The notes below the pieces were generated by a model. It had not been told where the DNA came from and did no database searches. It worked only from the letters and a program-made list of their open reading frames with translations. Of a DNA stretch of 46,813 nt, positions 8,501 through 16,895 are shown in pieces; position 1 is the first letter of the stretch, and each line of letters starts with the position of its first letter. The stretch spans positions 1 through 46,813 of the forward strand of contig JABWCP010000024.1 of assembly GCA_013360215.1 (NCBI GenBank), written 5' to 3'. Source of the DNA: a bacterium. GTDB taxonomy: Bacteria > CLD3 > SB21. The translations under genes and the position numbers were made by a program.

Positions 8501-9367
8501 ATGATCATGATACGGTGGTTCGTTCTATTCAGCGTGTTGGTTGTGGCATCGGGTTCGTCTGCTTTTACACAAAAAGTGACGGCCAATGTCAAAATTATCC
8601 GTGATAAACTTCAGGGACGTAATCTCGATTTATTTGAAGGAATGGAACAGAAAATCACCTCGTATGTCAATAACTACGATTGGTCCAAAACAGGCGATAA
8701 TACACCGATGCCTGTGGATATTCAGATTTTTCTTGAGAAAGTTTCTGAAGTAAATGAATTACGGCGTGTGCATGCCACGATGTTTTTTTCCAATGGAAAG
8801 GTCATGCAGTCGCTGGATAAAGAATGTATTTTTTCGATCCGAAAGGGCGCCGTTTTTTATCATGATGAGAATGCCATCGATCCTTTTTTAAGTATTATAG
8901 ATTTTTATATCTACATCATGCTCGGCGATGAAATGGATTCGCTTGGCAAATTATTGGGTACGCCTTTTTTTCAAAAAGCGCGAAGTTTGGCTACGCAGGC
9001 TAAAGCATTTGTCCCTGAAAATGTTTCCGGTTGGGATGCACGTTTATTGAAATCCGATGATTTTCTTGATCTGCGTTACCAGGAATATCGGATTATGAAA
9101 GATCATTTCTATGAAGCCGTATCGCAACTAGAAAATGAGGATGTGGCGGGAGCACGGCAAAATGCAACCAAAGCGTTGGATATCTTAGAGCGGATTTACA
9201 CTAAAAATATCACATCGTATCATTCGGAACGATTTATCGCGCTGAACTATTTGGATTTTTGTAAAATTTTCGCGCGCTCCGGTGAGAAGAAAATATATGA
9301 TCGTTTGATCGCTTTGGATCCAAAAAATAAAGACACCTACCTCAAGTACCGCAACGAACAAAACTGA
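8501..9367 (+). CDS. PorD-like protein (DUF4835 family)
   Basis: Exported protein of 288 residues with an N-terminal hydrophobic signal (about 3-22). The body matches the DUF4835/PorD pattern: KVTANVKI near the mature start, a central segment with FYIYIMLGDEMDS, then GTPFFQKA and SGWDAR, and a helical C-terminus ending in a DPKNK...Y motif. PorD is linked to type IX secretion in Bacteroidota, but DUF4835 proteins also occur elsewhere in the FCB group, and no other por or gld gene is in the window. The start is ATG 8501, one base after the SDR stop; ATG 8507 is an alternative. The NtrC-type regulator begins 3 bp after its stop. Confidence 0.75.
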   Translation: MIMIRWFVLFSVLVVASGSSAFTQKVTANVKIIRDKLQGRNLDLFEGMEQKITSYVNNYDWSKTGDNTPMPVDIQIFLEKVSEVNELRRVHATMFFSNGKVMQSLDKECIFSIRKGAVFYHDENAIDPFLSIIDFYIYIMLGDEMDSLGKLLGTPFFQKARSLATQAKAFVPENVSGWDARLLKSDDFLDLRYQEYRIMKDHFYEAVSQLENEDVAGARQNATKALDILERIYTKNITSYHSERFIALNYLDFCKIFARSGEKKIYDRLIALDPKNKDTYLKYRNEQN

Positions 9368-9370
9368 TTC

Positions 9371-10765
9371 ATGTCGCCGTCCAAATCTCTCCGCATACTC
9401 GTGATCGAAGATAATGCGACGATGCGCGAAGGCATCGTGGATGCCCTGATGCTTCACGGATTAAACGCTGAGGCCGTATCCGGTGGAAAAGAAGGGTTGG
9501 AACGCATGAATCGCTACCCGGCCGACCTGGTAATCACAGATTACAAAATGTCACCGATGGACGGCATGGCCGTTCTCAAACAGATCACGTCACAGTTTCC
9601 CGATACCGAAGTTATGATGATTACAGCTTTTGGTACAGTGGACGTCGCTGTGGAGGCGATGAAATCCGGAGCCTCTGATTTTATCACCAAGCCTTTCAGT
9701 CCTGACGAACTGATGGTAAAAGTTGATAAAATTTTAGATGGGATCGTACGCCGTAAGCATTATGAAAAAACGAACGAAGAAGTCGCATATCTTCGTACGG
9801 AAATAGATCGTGTTTACAATTTTTCTGAAATTATCGGGGATGCCCCGAGTATGCATGGCATTTTTGAGATAATCCGTCGCAGTGCTGATTCATCCAGCGC
9901 CGTAGCGATATATGGAGAAAGCGGTACCGGAAAAGAATTGATCGCGCGCGCCATTCATTACAATAGTCAGCGTCGTGATAAACCTTTTATTAAAGTTAAT
10001 TGTGCCGCGCTAACCGAAACACTTTTAGAAAGTGAGTTATTTGGCCACGAAAAAGGCGCTTTCACCGGTGCCATTAAAACCAAACGCGGACGATTTGAAT
10101 TAGCTGATACCGGGACGTTATTTCTTGACGAAATCGGCGAAATTTCGATGAATATGCAGGTCAAACTTCTTCGCGCGATCCAGGAACAGGAATTTGAACG
10201 CGTAGGGGGGGAAGATACATTGCGCGTGGATGTCCGTATTATCGCGGCAACCAATCGTAATTTGCAGGAATTGATTCAGCGTGGAGCATTTCGCGAAGAT
10301 CTATATTATCGGTTGCATGTGCTACCGATAGTCGTACCTCCGTTGCGGGAGCGAAAAGGGGATATACCGCGCCTGGTAGATCATGTGATCCGACGTGTAT
10401 CAGAGAATCTCGGTTTAGCAAATGTTTCCGTGGAACTCGGTGTCTATGCGGCTTTAAGCAGTTACGACTGGCCGGGAAATGTACGCGAGTTGGAAAACGT
10501 GATTGAACGTGCTATTGTGCTATCGGCCGATCGAAAACTGACGGCGGAATCCTTTTTAGGATTGACCGGTAAATCCGCTCCATTTCCCATAGCCTATGAC
10601 GATGTTGAAAAATCAGGTTTGGATGAGGCGTTGGCGTCGTATGAAAAAACCATGATAATTCAGGCATTAAATAAAGCCGAAGGAAGTAAAACGGAAGCCG
10701 CAAGATTGCTCGGTGTCAAAACAAGCGCCTTTTATTATAAGCTTGAAAAATATGGCCTTCATTAA
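9371..10765 (+). CDS. Sigma-54-dependent response regulator, NtrC family (copy 1)
   Basis: Cytosolic transcription activator with three complete domains: a receiver (phospho-acceptor Asp57, Lys107), an AAA+ ATPase (Walker A GESGTGKE 182-189, sigma-54 contact loop GAFTGA 229-234, LFLDEIGE) and a C-terminal Fis-type helix-turn-helix (about 430-464). It should activate RpoN promoters when phosphorylated. No histidine kinase is adjacent, so its partner is unknown. It follows the PorD-like gene by 3 bp and overlaps the next secreted protein by 14 bp, which suggests one transcript. I found no clear -24/-12 promoter nearby that would name a target. Confidence 0.93.
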   Translation: MSPSKSLRILVIEDNATMREGIVDALMLHGLNAEAVSGGKEGLERMNRYPADLVITDYKMSPMDGMAVLKQITSQFPDTEVMMITAFGTVDVAVEAMKSGASDFITKPFSPDELMVKVDKILDGIVRRKHYEKTNEEVAYLRTEIDRVYNFSEIIGDAPSMHGIFEIIRRSADSSSAVAIYGESGTGKELIARAIHYNSQRRDKPFIKVNCAALTETLLESELFGHEKGAFTGAIKTKRGRFELADTGTLFLDEIGEISMNMQVKLLRAIQEQEFERVGGEDTLRVDVRIIAATNRNLQELIQRGAFREDLYYRLHVLPIVVPPLRERKGDIPRLVDHVIRRVSENLGLANVSVELGVYAALSSYDWPGNVRELENVIERAIVLSADRKLTAESFLGLTGKSAPFPIAYDDVEKSGLDEALASYEKTMIIQALNKAEGSKTEAARLLGVKTSAFYYKLEKYGLH

Positions 10766-11654
10766 CAAAGTAATTCTTTTTTTGCTTTGGTCATGCGTTA
10801 CGGCTCTATCGGCGCAAGACAGTCTGCAGTCTGCGTACAGTTCATCGCTTATTCGCCGGATTGAAACCGATATTATTCAAGCTTCAACGATTATTCAAAG
10901 TCTTCATATCCAACGTGAAATTTTAGAATCCGAGGCCGATAGTCTCGGTCGTGAAATTTTAGGCATCAAACAACACCCGACAATTGATATATTCGACCGC
11001 ATGCAGCTTAAAAGCCGCCTTACCCAGGCGGAGCTGCTTTCTACTGCAATATTTACAACAGACCGGGCTATTTTCAAACAGCAGGATCTTATCCGAAATA
11101 AGATCGGTGAACTCATGTCCCTGATGGATGACGAAGTGCGCGTTTTTCTTACGCAGATTGAAGGTGGTTTTGAACCGCGTACCGATACAATGAAAATTCG
11201 TCTCTATGGTATGTTGCAAGAAAAATTAACATTTCAAATTCTAACATTGTCGGTTCCTGATATTCAGCCTGAAAGAATTCGTTTTTTTATTAATGATGAA
11301 CCTGAGGTTTTAAAATTGAAAAGCGAATTTATGATGGATCAATATAATAAATTATTAAACTATGCAATGATATTAGAATCCGCCATACGATTAATTGAAA
11401 ATGATCGCGAACTTATACGGCGCTCATTTCTGATTACACGAGATAGTACGTTTCTGTCCATAAAAGGTCATCCGTCCCGGAGCCATAGACTGCCATTGAC
11501 GCGACAGATATTGGAAAGTGATGAAACAGCTGAGCTCAAGATCAGTAAAATTGCATTAGAAATTGAAGAAATAGAGAAACTTGCAAGACATGCCAAAGTT
11601 ATTTCTCATGAGATCGATAAAATGACTTTAGAAGTTAGTAGAGAAACCGATTAA
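10752..11654 (+). CDS. Secreted coiled-coil protein of unknown function
   Basis: I do not recognise the family. From ATG 10752 the protein has 300 residues: a signal peptide (about 1-21, ending LSAQ) and then mostly charged helices with heptad-like patterns near 25-75 and 240-295. That points to a periplasmic coiled-coil protein. The frame is open further upstream, but 10752 places the signal sequence at the N-terminus. It overlaps the end of the regulator gene by 14 bp, so it is probably translationally coupled to it and may act in the same envelope response. No catalytic motif is visible. Confidence 0.6.
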   Translation: MAFINKVILFLLWSCVTALSAQDSLQSAYSSSLIRRIETDIIQASTIIQSLHIQREILESEADSLGREILGIKQHPTIDIFDRMQLKSRLTQAELLSTAIFTTDRAIFKQQDLIRNKIGELMSLMDDEVRVFLTQIEGGFEPRTDTMKIRLYGMLQEKLTFQILTLSVPDIQPERIRFFINDEPEVLKLKSEFMMDQYNKLLNYAMILESAIRLIENDRELIRRSFLITRDSTFLSIKGHPSRSHRLPLTRQILESDETAELKISKIALEIEEIEKLARHAKVISHEIDKMTLEVSRETD

Positions 11655-11786
11655 CTCTACACACTACGAAAGAATAAGTAAGAATTGTCTTTATTGTAGC
11701 CCGTTAAAAAAACTACCTTCCGCGCTTTCTATTCAAATAATGAGAAAAGCAAGATTTCTAAAGCTGATCTCCTAAGGATGTTGTAG

Positions 11787-11811
11787 AATAATTAAAGGTT
11801 ATTTAATTATT
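11787..11811. promoter_or_regulatory. Perfect AT palindrome upstream of the NTF2-like gene
   Basis: AATAATTAAA and its exact complement flank the 5-base centre GGTTA, ending 22 bp before the start codon at 11834. It may be an operator or part of a promoter; it lacks the GC stem of a terminator. The rest of the gap 11655-11833 shows no other recognisable site. Confidence 0.3.
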
Positions 11812-11833
11812 AAACGAATCATGGAGTATAATT

Positions 11834-12340
11834 ATGCATCCCGGCTTCTTTATCTTGGTTTCATTTTTTTTAATTTCTTCAACGTATGGGGCACATTCTA
11901 AAACGAATTATCTTTCAAAATCAGAAAGCATTAATATGAATTTAACTGACGAAGAAACGGACAGAAAGATTCTGAGTGCTCTAAACGCACAGTTTATAAA
12001 AAACTATATTACTAATGACACTACGTCACACAGTAAACTAATACATAAAGACTTCGTATGCATTGAAGGGGATGGTACAATTCTTAATCGCGAAGAGTAC
12101 TTAAAGGGCTGGGCGCACGGATACGATCCGAATGTATTTATATCGTTTACGTATCAAGATGAGTTAATAAGAATATTTGGTAATGTAGCGCTTGTTCGTT
12201 CGAAAAATGTATATTCGAGAATGATACAAGGGAAGGTTGTAAACGGGAGCACGATATATACGGATACATATTATAAGGAAAATGGCCAGTGGCATTGCAT
12301 TCAGGCCCAAATCACGGCAATCAAACAAGCATCTAAATAA
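11834..12340 (+). CDS. Secreted NTF2-like (SnoaL/DUF4440-type) protein
   Basis: A 168-residue protein with an N-terminal signal peptide (about 1-19) and one cone-shaped NTF2-like domain. The pattern of helix, HKDFVCIEGDG strand, helix with REEYL, and a long C-terminal sheet ending in GQWHCIQAQIT is typical of DUF4440/SnoaL-like proteins. Such domains bind small ligands or serve as enzymes, and the ligand here is unknown. A GGAG lies 10 bases before the ATG. The gene is visibly richer in A and T than its neighbours and stands apart in codon use together with the AraC gene that follows, which hints at later arrival. Confidence 0.65.
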   Translation: MHPGFFILVSFFLISSTYGAHSKTNYLSKSESINMNLTDEETDRKILSALNAQFIKNYITNDTTSHSKLIHKDFVCIEGDGTILNREEYLKGWAHGYDPNVFISFTYQDELIRIFGNVALVRSKNVYSRMIQGKVVNGSTIYTDTYYKENGQWHCIQAQITAIKQASK

Positions 12341-12367
12341 ATTAATTCCTGACGCGTTGTTGTATAT

Positions 12368-12412
12368 AGCTGAGGCGCATGTGGGTTTCCATTTTGCGGT
12401 CTCGGCTTTTTT
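12368..12412 (+). terminator. Intrinsic terminator after the NTF2-like gene
   Basis: AGCTGAG (12368-12374) pairs with CTCGGCT (12401-12407) through one G-U pair, and an inner CGCA/TGCG stem lies in the loop. A run of T residues follows to 12412. Confidence 0.6.
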
Positions 12413-12500
12413 ATTTGTATAATTTTAATCTAAGGTTTCAGAGATATTTCCCAGTTTGTTTTGCTTGCAAAGGTCTTGTGTGGTCAGACGAAATATATCG

Positions 12501-12528
12501 TTGATGAAATGCCTGATCATTTTATATT
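12501..12528 (+). promoter_or_regulatory. Candidate promoter of the AraC-type gene
   Basis: TTGATG (12501-12506) and TATATT (12523-12528) are 16 bp apart, which fits sigma-70. The -10 box ends only 9 bases before the ATG at 12538 and no ribosome binding site is present, so the message could be nearly leaderless. Confidence 0.4.
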
Positions 12529-12537
12529 AATACTACT

Positions 12538-13446
12538 ATGTTAATTAAACCGGCGACAACGTTAAAAAAAATTCAGGATGAACGGCAGAAAAAAAAAGCC
12601 GAAACAAACCTTTTATTTGCATCCACGTTTTATCAAATCGTAGATTTCAAATGTAAATGTATGGCGTGCGGACTTTCCAAGCCTGAACTCCAACAAAGTT
12701 TCTCAATTAGTTATATACGTAACGGCTACTTTGAATACAATGTGTACAAAAACACGCTTGAAGCGTATACCGGGCGTGTTTTAGTTGATAAACCGGGCTA
12801 TCAATATTCCGTCAGACATATTCGCTCCATTTCGGATGAATGTACTATTTTCGATTTCACCGATGAATTCTACCACCAAATCGGAGAGAAATACGGTAAC
12901 GGAATAACGTGGTATTTACAAAACAAAGATCGTTCTTCACTTTTGTTAGATTGCGGCGTAGAGCTTGATTATTGGCATTCGTTAATCCGGAGTAAAATTC
13001 GGAACTCAGCTACTTCACGACTTGAAATGGATGACTTAATCATCCAACTTTTGACTGCCGTAATCGGGCATATGTCAAGTCCTGCAACACGGAAAGTCCT
13101 TGCCGAAAAAAATATCAAATTTCATTTACTCGCCATTGAAAAAGCAAAAGAATTTATCGCTGAGAAATTCACGGAAGATTTTTCGCTATTGGACGTTGCG
13201 CGATATTGTTGTGTTAGTCCTTTTCATTTCAGTAGGATATTTAAACAAATAACTTCGTACACTCCGCATCAGTATTTACTTAGCTACAGGCTACAACACG
13301 CGGCCATGCTTATTAATTCAACTTCGTTGTCGTTGACTGAAATATGCTATATGTCCGGATTTAGCCGAAGTGATTATTTTTCAGCCGCGTTTTCTAAAAA
13401 ATATAAGATTTCACCATCTCAATTTAGGCAGGCGAATCGTGTATAG
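12538..13446 (+). CDS. AraC-family transcription regulator
   Basis: DNA-binding regulator of 302 residues. The last 100 residues form the double helix-turn-helix of AraC/XylS proteins: LLDVARYCCVSPFHFSRIF, then HQYLLSYRLQHAAMLI, then LTEICYMSGFSRSDYFSAAF and a KISPSQFR end. The N-terminal part looks like a cupin-type ligand or effector domain with a GYFEYNVY strand pattern; no ligand can be named. It sits downstream of the NTF2-like gene in an AT-richer patch bordering the tRNA genes. No Shine-Dalgarno sequence precedes the ATG. Confidence 0.85.
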   Translation: MLIKPATTLKKIQDERQKKKAETNLLFASTFYQIVDFKCKCMACGLSKPELQQSFSISYIRNGYFEYNVYKNTLEAYTGRVLVDKPGYQYSVRHIRSISDECTIFDFTDEFYHQIGEKYGNGITWYLQNKDRSSLLLDCGVELDYWHSLIRSKIRNSATSRLEMDDLIIQLLTAVIGHMSSPATRKVLAEKNIKFHLLAIEKAKEFIAEKFTEDFSLLDVARYCCVSPFHFSRIFKQITSYTPHQYLLSYRLQHAAMLINSTSLSLTEICYMSGFSRSDYFSAAFSKKYKISPSQFRQANRV

Positions 13447-13507
13447 GTTACCACACAAGAATTGCAAAACAAGTGAAGAAGTGCCGTTTATAATATTATT
13501 TAAAACG

Positions 13508-13536
13508 AAAAATCCCCTCATTGCTGAGGGGTTTTT
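13508..13536. terminator. Bidirectional terminator between araC-type gene and tRNAs
   Basis: CCCCTCA and TGAGGGG (13514-13520 and 13525-13531) form a perfect stem with the loop TTGC, with A residues on the left and TTTTT on the right. Read on the minus strand it ends the tRNA transcript; read on the plus strand it ends the AraC transcript. Confidence 0.85.
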
Positions 13537-13540
13537 GGGG

Positions 13541-13614
13541 TAGTGGGGACGGGAGTTGAACCCGTGACCTCAGGGTTATGAATCCTGTGCTCTAACCAAC
13601 TGAGCTACCCCACC
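13541..13614 (-). tRNA. tRNA with CAT anticodon (probably elongator Met)
   Basis: A 74-nt cloverleaf on the minus strand: acceptor GGTGGGG/CCCCACT, D arm beginning GCTCAGTTGG, anticodon loop TTCATAA (anticodon CAT) and T arm ACGGG-TTCAACT-CCCGT. The 3' CCA is not encoded, which matches the CCA-adding enzyme gene at 21376. The 1-72 pair is G-U, and the last anticodon-stem pair (31-39) is an A-C mismatch. The CAT anticodon could also belong to the isoleucine tRNA that carries lysidine; an elongator Met identity is more likely given the fMet neighbour. Confidence 0.9.
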
Positions 13615-13630
13615 GGGTAGTAAGATATTT

Positions 13631-13707
<77 letters not shown>

Positions 13708-13726
13708 ATCACATTTAAGTGCGCCA

Positions 13727-13755
13727 ATAATAGAGATTAAAGATCTTAATGTCAA
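13727..13755 (-). promoter_or_regulatory. Consensus sigma-70 promoter of the tRNA pair
   Basis: On the minus strand, TTGACA (13755-13750) and TATTAT (13732-13727) are separated by exactly 17 bp. The -10 box ends 19 bases before the 5' end of tRNA-fMet, so a leader of about 12 bases is predicted. This near-perfect match indicates a classical housekeeping promoter rather than the Bacteroidota TAnnTTTG type. Confidence 0.85.
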
Positions 13756-13783
13756 GCAATAAATCGGGTTATTAAAATTATTC

Positions 13784-14365
13784 ATGTTTCGTAAAACAGT
13801 TTGTGGAGTAGTAACCGGGTTATTACGCATATGGTTCCGGACTTTAAGATTTAAGACACCGCACGACGCGATTTTAACTGAACCCGGTGTGATACTATTT
13901 TGGCATGCCCATATTTTTTCGGTTATCGCCTGGTTGGTCGTACATAATAAAGCTGATCGGTGTGTTGCCTTGGTCAGTGCCAGCGAAGACGGTCAAAAAC
14001 TTGCATGCGTGCTAAAACGTCTGGGATTTACTGTCGTCGAAGGTTCGAGCTCGCGTTACGGTTTTGAAGCACTGCTCGCTTTACGCTCTTTAAAATACAA
14101 AAATCATTGGATTTTAATAACTCCCGACGGCCCCAAAGGACCGGCCCGAACATGTAAACCGGGCTTTGCTTCTCTCGCGCAAATGCATACACGATATATA
14201 CACGCCGTATCGTTGCATACGACGAATGCCTGGAACCTGAATTCGTGGGATCGTGCGCAAATTCCCAAACCTTTTTCAAAAATTGGCATACAAAGTACGC
14301 CGATTCAGTTGTCCGAAAAGTCTGAAATTATTAACACCGCGGAGCGCGCACTGCATGATCATTAA
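13784..14365 (+). CDS. DUF374 lysophospholipid acyltransferase-like protein
   Basis: LPLAT-family protein of the DUF374 group, 193 residues. The motif FWHAHIF (39-45, His41 and His43) corresponds to the HxxxxD-like active-site region. SASEDGQ, GSSSRYG, TPDGPKGPA and the SWDRAQIPKPF segment follow in the usual order. It probably transfers an acyl group to a lipid precursor at the inner membrane. Its overlap with lpxK points to lipid A or LPS biosynthesis; in some bacteria DUF374 genes lie beside LPS genes. The exact substrate is not known. No ribosome binding site is evident; the ATG at 13784 starts the conserved region. Confidence 0.85.
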   Translation: MFRKTVCGVVTGLLRIWFRTLRFKTPHDAILTEPGVILFWHAHIFSVIAWLVVHNKADRCVALVSASEDGQKLACVLKRLGFTVVEGSSSRYGFEALLALRSLKYKNHWILITPDGPKGPARTCKPGFASLAQMHTRYIHAVSLHTTNAWNLNSWDRAQIPKPFSKIGIQSTPIQLSEKSEIINTAERALHDH

Positions 14366-15440
14366 ACCACCGGTTCAGTGGCAGAACCGTTTACTCCGGT
14401 ATGTAACATATATTCTTTTTTTTCCCCTTTCGCTATTGTTCGCTTTTCTATTATTGGTAAAGAATTCGATTGCTAAACCGCGACCCGTTAAAAACAAAGT
14501 ACGCGTGATTTGCATCGGAAGTTTATCGGTCGGGGGAAGCGGAAAAACGCCGTTTGTCGAATGGTATGCGAGGCTCTTAGTTGCCCGTGGTCTGAAACTG
14601 TGCGTTATTTCCAATGGTTATCGAAAAAAATCGCACGACCTTGTCTGCGTAAGTGACGGGATAAAAATGAACGCCTCACTTGATGCATCGGGCGATGAGG
14701 CGTATATGATGGCAATTAATTTTTTGAATGATAATCTCAATATTCCTGTTATTTCGTCGCCTAATCGTTCACATGGAATTGATTTGGCCGAAAAAAATTA
14801 TGACCCTGACATTATTTTGTTAGATGATGGGTTTCAGGATTTTTCCGTTTACAAAGATGCCGTACTATGTGTGGAGGATTACTGGGAAAGAGACTACCCA
14901 CAACTATGGCTTCCGTTAGGCCGATTGCGCGATCTTAAACAAAATATTAAAAAATGCAATGCGCATGTCGTTACTAAAATACCGCCTCATGCGGTATTGC
15001 AAACGGAGGCGGGCGCATTGCCTTTTTTGGGATTTACCTATTACCGGTATGCGATGTATGATCTTGATGATCGTCCTTTAAACTTTGAAATTTTGAAACA
15101 CCAAAAAATAATCGTATTGGCCGGGCTTGGTCATAATGACGCGTTTTTGAGGACAGTTGAGTTTATTGCTCGTGATAACTCTGCGGAAGTCATACATTTT
15201 GCGGAATTTCATGATCATCATTGGTATTCACGGGCAGATATTCGACGCATTTTATCTTTGCAAGGTTCAGATACGAATGACTATATTGTCCTGACCAGTC
15301 AAAAGGACGCGATCAAAGTAAAAAAAGAATGGGTACCCTTCGGTTTTCGTTTTTTTTACTTAAAACCGTTTATGAAACCAGTACATGATGGTGCGGCAGA
15401 TGAACTTGCCGCCATCGCTTTGCGACTAAAACGCCAATGA
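14355..15440 (+). CDS. lpxK: Tetraacyldisaccharide 4'-kinase
   Basis: Inner-membrane enzyme that phosphorylates the 4' position of the lipid A disaccharide precursor to form lipid IVA. It is 361 residues from ATG 14355, with an N-terminal membrane helix (about 18-35) and the P-loop GGSGKTP at 60-66. The LpxK signature DDGFQD (157-162) and the NGYRKK and TSQKDAIKV segments are present. The start overlaps the DUF374 stop by 11 bp, so the two are translationally coupled. The frame is open upstream, but residues before 14355 lie inside the previous gene. It shows the organism makes lipid A and so has an LPS-type outer membrane. Confidence 0.95.
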   Translation: MIIKPPVQWQNRLLRYVTYILFFPLSLLFAFLLLVKNSIAKPRPVKNKVRVICIGSLSVGGSGKTPFVEWYARLLVARGLKLCVISNGYRKKSHDLVCVSDGIKMNASLDASGDEAYMMAINFLNDNLNIPVISSPNRSHGIDLAEKNYDPDIILLDDGFQDFSVYKDAVLCVEDYWERDYPQLWLPLGRLRDLKQNIKKCNAHVVTKIPPHAVLQTEAGALPFLGFTYYRYAMYDLDDRPLNFEILKHQKIIVLAGLGHNDAFLRTVEFIARDNSAEVIHFAEFHDHHWYSRADIRRILSLQGSDTNDYIVLTSQKDAIKVKKEWVPFGFRFFYLKPFMKPVHDGAADELAAIALRLKRQ

Positions 15441-15450
15441 GGTTCTTACT

Positions 15451-16881
15451 ATGAGTGATTCGGCCGTCGAAAAGAAGAAAATTCTTGTCGTGGATGATGA
15501 TAAGAATATCCTTCGATTGATTCAGGCTTATTTGGAAAACGACGAGTATCGCATTTACAATGCCACGGACGGCAAAGAATGTTTTGCCATGGTGGATCAG
15601 GATATACCCGACGTGATTTTGCTTGATTTGCGTATTCCCGGTATGGACGGCATCGAAGTGATGAAAAGCCTGCGTATTTATTATCCTAAAATACCGATCA
15701 TCATGATGAGCGCGCATGGTACGATCCAGTCGGCTGTGGACGCGATGCAAACCGGCGCGTATGATTTTGTTACCAAGCCGTTCGATTCCAATCGCCTGAA
15801 AGTCTCGGTGCGTAATGCCCTTGAACGAAAGACCAAGGATGATGAAATCGAACGACTGCAAAAAGAACTCTACGGACCTCGCGACTACGGTTCGATCGTC
15901 GGCAGCAGTCCCGCAATGCGACGCATTTACGATCTGATGGATAAGATCGTTGCCAGCAGTAACGTGACGGTACTTATCACCGGTGAAAGCGGTACCGGCA
16001 AAGAATTAGTTGCGCGTGAAATACACAAGCACGATAAATCGCGCGAGAAAAAACCATTTGTCGCATTTAACTGTGCGGCGATACCGGAGCATCTGCTGGA
16101 AAGCGAACTTTTTGGGCACGAAAAAGGCGCGTTTACGGGAGCAACAGAACGGCGTATCGGTAAATTCGAATTTGCGCACGGCGGCACTTTATTTCTCGAT
16201 GAGATCGGCGAGATGAGTATGGCGACGCAAGCCAAACTGGTGCGTGTGATTCAGGAACGTGAAGTTTCTCGCATTGGCGGCAACGATGTGATCAAAATAG
16301 ATGTACGTCTGATTTCGGCGACCAATAAAAACCTCGAAGAAGAAGTAAAAAATGGCCGCTTCCGCGAAGATTTGTTTTACCGTCTCAGTGTTTTTCCGAT
16401 CGTGATGCCGAGCCTTCGCGAGCGCAAAGAAGACGTGGCGCTTTTGGCAACACACTTCATGGAAAAATTTAAGAAACGCGAGAAGAAAGAAAATATCTCC
16501 GGTATGTCACGCGAAGTTTTGGAGCTTTTGATGGGGTATCATTGGCCGGGGAATGTCCGTGAACTCGAAAACTCCATGGAACGAGCGATGGTATTGGCGT
16601 CGGGTAACGCGATCACACTGGAAGATCTGCCGCCCAATATCCGCACGCTCAGTGCGCCTAAACCGGGTTATGGTAAAGAAATGTATATGGATATGACCGG
16701 TACGATGGAAGAAATCTTAGAACGCGTCGAAGAAAAAATCATAAAAAAATGTTTTGCCGATTGCGATGGGAATATTTCTGAAGTAGCAAGACGTCTCAAT
16801 ATCGGCCGTGCTACGATATATCGTAAAGCTGAAAAATACGGATTGCCGATCAAGGATTATTCTACAGGCGAAAGTTCATAA
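15451..16881 (+). CDS. Sigma-54-dependent response regulator, NtrC family (copy 2)
   Basis: Second complete NtrC-type activator, 476 residues: receiver (Asp59, Lys109), AAA+ domain (Walker A GESGTGKE 178-185, GAFTGA 226-231, LFLDEIGEM) and a Fis-type helix-turn-helix at the end (ISEVARRLNIGRATIYRKAE). It shares the domain plan of the copy at 9371 but is clearly a distinct paralogue. TGAGG lies 8 bases before ATG 15451, and lpxK ends 10 bp upstream. No histidine kinase is near. Its target may be envelope-related given the neighbours, but that is only inference. Confidence 0.93.
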   Translation: MSDSAVEKKKILVVDDDKNILRLIQAYLENDEYRIYNATDGKECFAMVDQDIPDVILLDLRIPGMDGIEVMKSLRIYYPKIPIIMMSAHGTIQSAVDAMQTGAYDFVTKPFDSNRLKVSVRNALERKTKDDEIERLQKELYGPRDYGSIVGSSPAMRRIYDLMDKIVASSNVTVLITGESGTGKELVAREIHKHDKSREKKPFVAFNCAAIPEHLLESELFGHEKGAFTGATERRIGKFEFAHGGTLFLDEIGEMSMATQAKLVRVIQEREVSRIGGNDVIKIDVRLISATNKNLEEEVKNGRFREDLFYRLSVFPIVMPSLRERKEDVALLATHFMEKFKKREKKENISGMSREVLELLMGYHWPGNVRELENSMERAMVLASGNAITLEDLPPNIRTLSAPKPGYGKEMYMDMTGTMEEILERVEEKIIKKCFADCDGNISEVARRLNIGRATIYRKAEKYGLPIKDYSTGESS

Positions 16882-16895
16882 CACATACTTCTATT

